The position numbers and the translations under genes are program-made. The notes under the pieces were generated by a model. It made no database searches. It was not told the origin of the DNA and saw only the letters and a program-made list of their open reading frames with translations. A stretch of 15,797 bases of DNA. Origin: Neolecta irregularis DAH-3 (taxonomy: Eukaryota; Ascomycota; Neolectomycetes; Neolectales; Neolectaceae). Below, piece by piece: positions 8,217 to 15,797 of the stretch (its first letter is position 1; each line of letters starts with the position of its first letter). The stretch lies in assembly GCA_001929475.1 (NCBI GenBank), contig LXFE01000817.1:1-15797 (forward strand), written 5' to 3'.

Positions 8217-11200
8217 ATGGCTTTCTTTTCAAAGTTAAAGAAACATCAAGATAGAACCGGTGCTGCTTCAGATTCCATTCCGGTTGATCTTCGCCAGAAC
8301 ATTGCATATCCTTGGTCAGTCCGAACAATCAAATGCTCTGTTGTCAATAATTCCCCGTTTCCGAGATATGGCCATGCGAGTAATGCAGTCGCTGGAAAGG
8401 ATAGTGAAATATATGTATTTGGAGGGCTGGTAAAAGATCGAATGACGAACGACCTATGGTTGGTCGACTCGAGTATGTTCAATTACAACCATGGTTAGCC
8501 AAGACTGATGAAGTTTTAGGTACGATGACAGTCTATCTTGTTCAAACCTCCGGTGAAGCACCAGCCCCGAGAGTGGGACATGCGGGGGTCGTTGTTGGCA
8601 ACGCTTTTATCGGTACATTCAATGGCTCTCGTGAGTGAAATTCTTTACTTATCTTTGTTAGTTTTTGGGGGCGATAACAAAATTAGCGATTCAGATGAAC
8701 TGGATCAGACACTCTATCTTTTAAACACAAGTAATTTCACAGTCTAGGACATTTATTGACAAACTGTAGATTCGAGACAATGGGCAAAAGCACAGGTTAC
8801 TGGTCCAAAACCTACAGGACGCTATGGCCATACACTCAACCTTTTCGGCTCTCGTGTCGTTGTTTTTGGAGGACAAGTTGACGGATATTTCTTCAATGAC
8901 CTCGTTACGTTTGACTTGAACACCCGTATGCTCATTCTTTTACCCTCTCGGCTGAATCATGATACAGTCTCACAAAGGGATTGTCGCTGGGATATGGTCA
9001 CGTCTGTTAATGAAGCTCCGCCTGCTAGGACCAATCACATCGCGGTCACATATGGAGATCAGTTGATTGTGTATGAAGATCTTATACCACTGAACTACCC
9101 ACTGACACTCCATAAAGTTTCGGAGGAACGAACGGTGATCGATATTTTAATGACACATGGTTGTTCGATGCGAGAACACGGGCCTGGAGTCAATTGGATT
9201 GTTTGGGATATGTCCCTTCAGCTCGAGAAGGCCATTCGGCTTGTATGGTCGGAGATGTCATCTACATCTTCGGTGGTCGCGGACCAGATCGTCGGGAATT
9301 GGGTGATCTGTGTGCTTTAAGGATCACGAGTTTGTCTTCATATCTTCTTAAGAATAACGAAACAGATCGAAGATGGTATACCTTCCAAAACATGGGGCCT
9401 AGTCCAAGTGGACGGTCTGGGCATTCACTTACTACCGTACGCGAAAATGTAATTGTTCTTGGTGGAGAAGGAGCTACATCAAGACCCGAAGAAAATAATT
9501 GTGCATTCATTCTAGATACCAGTAAGTCCATAAAGCCGGTCTGCATTCACTGATGTCCAATAGCCAAGATTCGATATCCTGTTGACAATTCCACTCAACA
9601 AACTCAGCAGCCGCCGGGCGGCTCAATACAACCGCGCTCGACTTCGATGAGAGGTCCCAGTTCATCACCTTCATCGTCACATCGCGAATCGCCTCCCCAA
9701 AGCCACCTTTCAGACTCCTCTCCCCCATCGAGGTTACCACAAAAATTTGGCAATGGAACTCCGCCTTCTCGCAGAGAGGGCGATTCAGCCCCTAGTCCAA
9801 CAGAATATCGCAGCGGTTCTGCTGCCTCGTCATTACAAGGCATTCAACAACACCAGGGCGGGTTACTGAATGCTCAACAAGGACCCGTCTCTGGACATTA
9901 TGGCAATGTTTCAAGATCCGCAAGTAGCCAACACAGATCGCCGAGGCCTATGGTTGAATCAAACACTCGCCCACGCACTGCTTCAGCAGGCTCATCTAGC
10001 AGCTCGACAAACCAAACTATCACTCAAATACCTTTAGCTTCTGCTTCGCGGATGCAGAGTCCGCCTCCTGACCGTCGTACACCAAATGGTCAGACTCCTC
10101 CTCAGTTAATTCAACGCGCCTTCAGCCCTATTCGTGAGGAAGACAATGGGATAATGAATTCTAACGAAATCAATTCTCATCTGGGCAAAATGACTACTCT
10201 TCCTGATCTAACGATTGCCTTATCGAGTCAGAACTCAAAACCCCCTGAAGATCTTCGTCGTTCGAATAGATGGTTTCAGGCAGAGCTTGATCTTGCGCGA
10301 AAACAAGGATATATGTTACAAAATAATGACTTGAAAGATTTGATATCAGAAGCAACCCCTGTGTCCGAGGACATGCAAAAGATGTACGAAACGCTGTTTG
10401 CTATGCGCGCAGAAGTAATCAAAGTGAAAGAGCAAATTGCAGAACAATCGACTTTGGCGAGTTTGCAAATTGAGGAGTTCAAACGTCAACGAGATGTAGC
10501 ATTGCAGGAGGCAGCATATGCTAAAGCTCGACTGTCTGCTAGTCCTCAAGCCGATAAAATCGAAGGCGATCGTTCTGCAGAATTCCAAAAGAAATTGGCC
10601 GCTAGTGCTCAGAGTCAGCAAGCCCTTGAGCATCAACTTGCGAATCTCAAAGAACAGATCGAAGTTGAAAAAAAACATCGATTGACCGCTGAAAGTCAGC
10701 TGGAAAGCACAAATGAGCGATTTCTTCGCGCAGATGAAATTCGCGAACGCGTTGTTTCCGAATCCCAGGTTGCCCAAGTTCGAACATCGGATCTTGAACA
10801 TGAGCTTCTCCAGTTGAAAGAGTATAAAATAACTATTGAAGGAAAGCTAGAAGCTCTGAAAATTGAATATTCAGAAATTAAAGGAAGCCTTGATCGATAC
10901 GAAGAGCAAATGGATGAAAATACCACAGCCATTCAGGGCGCCAAAGCAGCCGTAATTGCATTAACTGCTCGATCGGAGGAAACCGAGTTGTCTTTGACAA
11001 AAGTAACTGCTGAGAAAGAGGAAGTCGAAAATAATCTTGCCGTTCTTCAAGCTCATCTCACCGATCAACAACGCGATTCAACAAAGTCATTGCAACGCAT
11101 AACTGATCTCGAGGCACAGCTTAAGAGATCTCGAGCAGAAGCTGAGACCGCACGGGCGGCAATGCTTTCCGGAATGGACAAATATATCGACCATCGGCAA

Positions 11201-12544
11201 AACAGTCGATCTACTAGCGTCAATACTGAAGGCCGTTTGTCCGCATTGCAAGAACAGCTAGATGCAGTGAAACAGCTTCAAACCTCGACATGTAGAGAGC
11301 TTGAGCAAGCGAAAAATGAGTTAACAAGTTCTCTTGCGCGGGTTGCTCAATTAGAAGATTTGCAGGGAAAATCTGGACGGGAAACGGTACTTGTTCAAAA
11401 GAAACTAAGCGAGACCTTAGCCCAACTATCTGTTGCAAGAGAACACAATATTTCACTAAAAACAAAGAATGCAGAGCTCCAGCGCGACCTAGAGGCTGCC
11501 CAAATCAAGCAAAACGCTCTTCGCCAAGTGATGGCAGAGCGCCAACGTTCGAAATCTTCGAGTCCTTCTGCTGCAAGATCTGAAACACCTACAAAAGTCG
11601 TTGATGATGGGATTGCGACACTCACTGGCGATTCAAACGATCTGGCCATTGCTCAACGTCGAGTTGCCGAAGCAGAAAAAAAGCTAGCAGAAAGTACCGA
11701 TAATTTCAATGAGCGATTGAAGCAGTTAGAACAAGATTACGAGTCCGCCGTACACTACGTAAAGGGTACAGAGAAGATGTTACGCCGGATGAAAGAAGAA
11801 CATCAAAAGCTTAAGAGCAAAAATACCGATCTAATGAAAGAGCTTGAAGATACCACAATCCGAGGAGAGAATCTACAGAAGCAGCACGAAAAATTTGAGG
11901 TGCAAGTGGGGGATTTGGAGGATCAAATTGAACACCTAGAACAAGAGCGGACGGCTTTACGCTCCCAGCTAGTCGAACTACAAAAATCGATTATAAGAAC
12001 CAATGAGGAGTATTCTGCGAAGATTAGAACTCTTGAAATCCAGTTGGAAAAGAGTAAAACCACGAATGGTACTTCGAAATCTACACTAGAAACCCAACTT
12101 CAAGAGAGCAGGACTCAGCAAAAACGTCTTGAAATCGAGAATGCTGCACTAGAAAAAAAAGTCTTAGAGGCTGAGCAAAAGGTCTCACTGCTGCTCGATC
12201 AAATGGAATCATCAGTGGATGCCTATCGCCAAAGTTTTGTTGGAGGCAGTTCCTTGGCCATTCCAGCTGAAGATTTTCCCAATCCTCCCAATTCTGCTAA
12301 TCGAACATCTCGGGCTTTGGATTCACTAGCATCTGAACTGGACGCACTAAGAAGTCATTGGGAAAACACGCATAAAAATCGCATCAGCAATGCTAGTAGT
12401 ACCATGAGAATGGTCGAATACGAGGACTACGATGACGATTTTGAAAGTAAAAACAGGTTTTCTGATTCGCTTGCTGAATGGAGGCAAGGGTTGAATTTCA
12501 GTGGGAAATGTTCTCCTGTGATTGTTCAAGGTGAACGGAAGTAG
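8217..12544 (+). CDS. teaA: Cell-end marker/polarity protein Tea1 (TeaA), kelch repeats plus coiled coil
   Basis: Kelch-propeller protein that, in fission yeast and Aspergillus, is carried on microtubule plus ends and marks growth sites. Seven exons (8217-8472, 8520-8612, 8662-8730, 8770-8925, 8968-9070, 9118-9521, 9564-12544) encode 1353 residues; introns are 47, 49, 39, 42, 47 and 42 nt. Six kelch blades follow one another: FPRYGHASN...YVFGG (about 48-70), PRVGHAG...FGGD, GRYGHTLNLFGSRVVVFGG, ARTNHIAVTYGDQLIVFGG, AREGHSACMVGDVIYIFGG and GRSGHSLTTV...LGGEG (ending about 345). Then comes a Ser/Pro/Gln-rich disordered region to about 590, the SNRWFQAELDLARKQGY segment (about 594-610), a coiled coil from about 630 to 1245 with heptads throughout, and a conserved-looking tail (SSVDAYRQSF, LASELDALRSHWE, DSLAEWRQGL). 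The intron at 8926-8967 has no in-frame stop, so retention would add 14 residues; removing it fits the kelch spacing better. Confidence 0.93.
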
Positions 12545-13176
12545 TCTTGGCGGTTGATTTACAGTGATTTAAGGTTGCGAGTTGGAATGTTTTCCTGTAA
12601 TGTTTTCTGTTTGGTTACTTGGTACCTCTTCCACGATCTATTCGAAATATTTTTCACTTCATTTTTAGTTTCTTTTCATTTTCACTGCTGGTGCACCATG
12701 GAATAGGTAGAGAGGCGTCTGTATATGTCGAATCTTAATTCGATTTGATTTCTGTTATTGATTCTCGATTTAACTGCTTTGACGGCTTCTATTTCAGGTC
12801 GATAGAGGATGAATACTTGTTTTCGGGCTTAACATTTTTCCATACTTCAGGTTGACGATTCAGTTGTAGGCGTGGCGCTGGTCCACCTCAGGTCCTCTGC
12901 GACGTGGCGTCGTTGACTAGGGGAGAATGGCGGCTCATAGAAAAACGACTTCAATTGGCTGGAAGACTCATTTTGATATAATTCATGCTTGAGACATCGT
13001 TCTCCATCCTGGCCGTCTCTTGAATCTGATTTATTTAGCTTCGGCTAACTTATCTTGTTGTAGATTCTCTTTACCATCCTGTTTTTTCCTGTGCAAGCAA
13101 TTGAGTATTTAAACCACATGCTCCACTCCCAAAAATATCAAGGAATCCCGCTTACCACCATTTACATCTGTACAAC
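12545..13176. promoter_or_regulatory. Intergenic: TEA1 3' flank and glycogenin promoter
   Basis: A 632-bp gene-free stretch between two plus-strand genes. The first half is T-rich with pyrimidine tracts, as expected for a 3' UTR and terminator. At 12900-12912 CGACG and CGTCG flank TGG, a short inverted repeat that could be a binding site. GGTCCACCT at 12880-12888 also occurs at 15628-15636 in the right-end repeat region, possibly by chance. No exon with family motifs was found. Confidence 0.4.
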
Positions 13177-15182
13177 ATGGCATCTGGAGAGCTCGGGGAA
13201 GCATATATCACACTAGTCTTGACGGACTCATATCTCGTCGGTATGTCTGAATTTCTATTAATGTATGTTACCGACATTACGCAGGGGCACTTGTTTTGGC
13301 ACATTCGCTCAGAGAAGTGGGATCAACGAAAAATTTGGCCGTCATGATTATTCCTGGGCTTCAACAGTCAACGCAGGACGCTCTTCGAGTACATTTGCGC
13401 AATGTACCACGCTGATTTTACTAGGAAGCTTTTGATTACGTTATATCTGTGGAGCCCATCTTCATTACTAGAGAAGATAATTTACAATTGCTTGGACGGC
13501 CAGACCTTAGACCTGCTTTCACAAAACTTCGTGTTTGGCAACAGACCCAGTTCTCCAAGATTGTCTATATTGATGCAGATGTCGTTGCTCTACGTAATCC
13601 AGATGATCTCTTCGATCTTGACTGCGATTTTGCAGTACTGGTCATTGCAGGAACTCTTTCTAACAATTAGGCAGCTCCAGATTCTGGTTGGCCAGATTCT
13701 TTCAACAGTGTATATTATTTCCTGGCAATGATTTCATGATTTAGGGTGTATTCCTCACCAAACCAAGCGAAACTACATTCCACATTCTAAATGCCTTGGC
13801 AGAAGCTGGTGTTTCGTTTGACGGTACTCGGGCTCTCTTAAACACTGTGATACTGAGTTAAAGGTGCCGATCAAGGTTTATTGAACCAGCATTTTACTAA
13901 CTGGACACGAATTTCATTTGCTTATAACGTCACTCCTTCTGGCCACTATCAGTATCTTCCAGCATACAGACATTTTGCAGCAAATGTTAGATTGGTTCAT
14001 TTTATTGGCCTCCCCAAGCCTTGGAACACACCCCGATCAATACAGACCAACAGTGCCTATAACGAGCTTGCCTCTCGATGGTTCGCAATCTGGGAGAAGA
14101 ATGTTCAACAAATATGTCCAAACCCGTCATATCCCGGAGTTTCAAAGCCCGTCAATTCAATGAACTATCCATCTGCTTATCATGACATGACTGCGGCTTC
14201 TACAATGGGTAATCAACAAACTCGTGGATCGTATCCCTCCACATTTTTTAACGCAGTTTGGGATGCTCAAAAATCTTCGCCTCAAAGTACTATTCCCGAA
14301 GGCCCGGCCCTTGAAGGAGCACGACTGTCCAATAAATGGGACGAACCATATGATCGCAAAGAAGCCACTTTTATACCTCCTCCAGTTCACTTGCCTCCAC
14401 AGAACGTGCGATACACATTTCCAAAATTCAGTGAACCGATTCCAAGAACTATTTTTCCTTGGGAAACGAATCAAAGACCAGCTACTCGTATCTTCCCTGG
14501 TGATGAGGAGCACGAATCTTCGGAATTTATCATAGCAGAAGCCGAAGCAGTGCAACGGGAACGAGAGCTCGGATATATTACATCTTCCGAACGATTAGGA
14601 TCTTATGGAGTGCACAACTCGTAATAATTCCCTGAGTTTCATGTGTTGAAATATAGGTGGGATAATCATGCTTCCATCAAATCATATTCTGATAGTATCG
14701 CAGAGAGGATTGATGCTGCTGAACCTCTGGTCCTCAATGAACACACCGAAATCATTGAAAGAGTCATACCTACCCTTCAAACTCCAGACTTTCCTTCTGC
14801 CGAGGGAATTCCTTCTCCAGCAGAATGGGTACATGATCCTGTTTCCTTCTATTGACGAATGAAGGATCCTGAGACACAGCTGGACGAATTGGTTAAGAAT
14901 CGAAATCTATATCTCGGAGATTCTGACCGCCGGGAAGACTTTATGGGAGGTAAATCTCGCCTGTCCTTGTCTCTTCGTATGCCTGATGAGCGTGAGCTGG
15001 TTCCACAAGGATTGGTCAGCCCAACAATTAGTTATTCTGAAACCGCAACTGAAGATAGATCACCCCTCACCTGGACCACCGAGACAGGCTTCAATCCTAC
15101 TCCTCGACCATTCGAGAAGGAAATTACTGGCGAATCCTTTTTGGTACTAACTGATGAAAAGATGAGTCGACATATTGCCTAA
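13177..15182 (+). CDS. GLG1: Glycogenin, self-glucosylating initiator of glycogen synthesis
   Basis: A GT8 glycosyltransferase that primes glycogen by adding glucose from UDP-glucose to its own tyrosine. Eight exons (13177-13240, 13285-13388, 13425-13634, 13671-13709, 13745-13823, 13864-14620, 14657-14828, 14865-15182) encode 580 residues; introns are 44, 36, 36, 35, 40, 36 and 36 nt. Seen: AYITLVLTDSYLVGALVLAH at the N-terminus, RPDLRPAFTKLRVWQQTQF, the metal-binding DxD in VYIDADVVALRNPDDLF (Asp106/Asp108), AAPDSGWPDSFNSGVF, AEAGVSFDGADQGLLNQHF, YNVTPSGHYQYLPAY and VRLVHFIGLPKPW. The long C-terminus is Pro-rich, then has SNKWDEP, SWDNHASIKSYSDSIAERI near 418 and AEWDPETQLDELVKNR near 473; I infer the former aligns with the glycogen-synthase-binding tail. 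Each join restores a family motif. Exon 4 is only 39 nt. The ATG has A at -3. Confidence 0.93.
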
Positions 15183-15447
15183 AATACGTGTCTATGCATT
15201 TATGTCCGAGTTTCTCGTTTATCTTTGTCATTACTTGTCGCGCGTTGACGGAGTCCATTAACATAGATTCATATTAAATATTCAAGATATACTTTTTGTT
15301 TCCTTATGGCTGTGATATTCTTTTTACCTTTGATTTACAGACTGCTGAAATTAGTGAGTTGTCAAGCTGTTGTCTCTAAAAATTGTATTTGGCTATAGTA
15401 CTCAATAACGGTCATAGCAAGATTAATGGCAGAAGTAAACAGACTTC
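15183..15447. other. Glycogenin 3' flank, no gene seen
   Basis: AT-rich with T runs, consistent with a 3' UTR and terminator. The left part of a 75-codon minus frame (15362-15589) falls here. That frame shows no recognisable domain and mostly reads through the repeat region to the right. Confidence 0.4.
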
Positions 15448-15483
15448 GTCCATGGGCTAAGTCCATGGTCCATCCGCAACACT
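15448..15483 (+). repeat. Direct repeat copy A
   Basis: Begins GTCCATGGGC and continues TAAGTCCATGGTCCAT then CCGCAACACT. It aligns with copy B with a few substitutions and a 5-bp gap. Confidence 0.6.
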
Positions 15484-15615
15484 TGCCTAGGACGCTCCCA
15501 TTGTCCGCCTGTCTCAGCCGCCTGACTTGCTTTTTATCATATTCCTGGCTTGGCCTGTCCACAACAGTGGGTTTGAGAACTATTTTCAAAACGGGGTAAA
15601 TCCTTACTAGTTAAT

Positions 15616-15625
15616 ATCACGTGAT
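15616..15625. repeat. Perfect 10-bp palindrome ATCACGTGAT
   Basis: Self-complementary sequence containing the E-box CACGTG, midway between the two direct repeat copies. It may be a bHLH-type site or part of the mobile-element remnant. Confidence 0.5.
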
Positions 15626-15673
15626 ACGGTCCACCTGGCTGGGCCCGATGGACCTGGCTTTTTCCCTAGTCCA

Positions 15674-15714
15674 GTCCATGAGCAGGATTAAGTCCTTGGT
15701 CCACTTGCAATACT
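15674..15714 (+). repeat. Direct repeat copy B
   Basis: Begins GTCCATGAGC, has an extra AGGAT, then TAAGTCCTTGGTCCACT and TGCAATACT. The match to copy A covers nearly the whole unit, so shared origin is more likely than chance. Confidence 0.6.
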
Positions 15715-15797
15715 GGCAACACCCCCATCCGGTCATTGGTGGCTTGTGGTCTTTGGCAATGTTACTCGTCTCCCGACATCAGCGCATCGGACCAGGG

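Larger units (their letters stand above)
15448..15797. repeat. Degenerate repeat region, probable transposon remnant, runs off the window
   Basis: The base composition changes from AT-rich to GC-richer, and words such as TGGTCCA, GTCCATG and ATGGACC recur on both strands. Two copies of an approximately 36-41 bp unit lie about 226 bp apart in direct orientation. A perfect palindrome ATCACGTGAT lies between them at 15616-15625. No transposase or reverse transcriptase motif is visible, and no clean terminal inverted repeats can be defined because the window ends. The class is unknown. Confidence 0.5.

Noticed and set aside
15362-15589. 75-codon minus-strand frame
   Set aside because: It reads through the degenerate repeats, and no transposase or other domain is visible.
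1-15797. CRISPR arrays, operon-like structure, bacterial-type defence or phage genes, tRNA or rRNA genes
   Set aside because: No regularly spaced repeats, ribosome-binding sites, cloverleaf signals or matching protein motifs were seen. The content is ordinary fungal nuclear DNA.

Overview
The window is nuclear DNA from a filamentous ascomycete, probably Pezizomycotina. It carries spliced fungal housekeeping genes with GT-AG introns and CTAAY/CTGAY branch points, a Tea1-type cell-end marker, a DASH-type kinetochore subunit and a fungal glycogenin. No bacterial, organellar or intact mobile gene was seen. I cannot name the species from the sequence.

Layout. 83-366 (-) is a small unidentified two-exon gene whose 5' end overlaps the next gene in antisense. 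348-1585 (+) is tRNA pseudouridine synthase DEG1/PUS3. 1676-3018 (-) is splicing factor CWC25. 3327-4913 (-) is the siroheme-pathway methyltransferase MET1. 5512-6847 (-) is casein kinase I of the HRR25/hhp1 class. 7269-7759 (+) is the RNase P/MRP subunit POP7/Rpp20. 7795-8041 (-) is a DASH Dad2-like gene whose reading frame is broken. 8217-12544 (+) is the kelch/coiled-coil polarity protein Tea1/TeaA. 13177-15182 (+) is glycogenin. 15448-15797 holds degenerate repeats, probably an old transposon remnant.

All exon joins were worked out by hand from reading-frame continuity, splice signals and family motifs. The genes do not form a pathway. They are tightly packed, with 90 bp between the DEG1 and CWC25 stops and 35 bp between the POP7 and DAD2 stops. 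CK1/POP7 and DAD2/TEA1 share divergent promoters.

The most striking property is intron size. The 27 coding introns I modelled run from 34 to 58 nt with a median of 39, and nine are 37 nt or shorter. Almost all of those whose length is a multiple of three carry an in-frame stop. I see no new defence, mobile or biosynthetic system. The items most worth checking are the miniature introns, the disrupted DAD2 frame and the unknown gene at the left edge.
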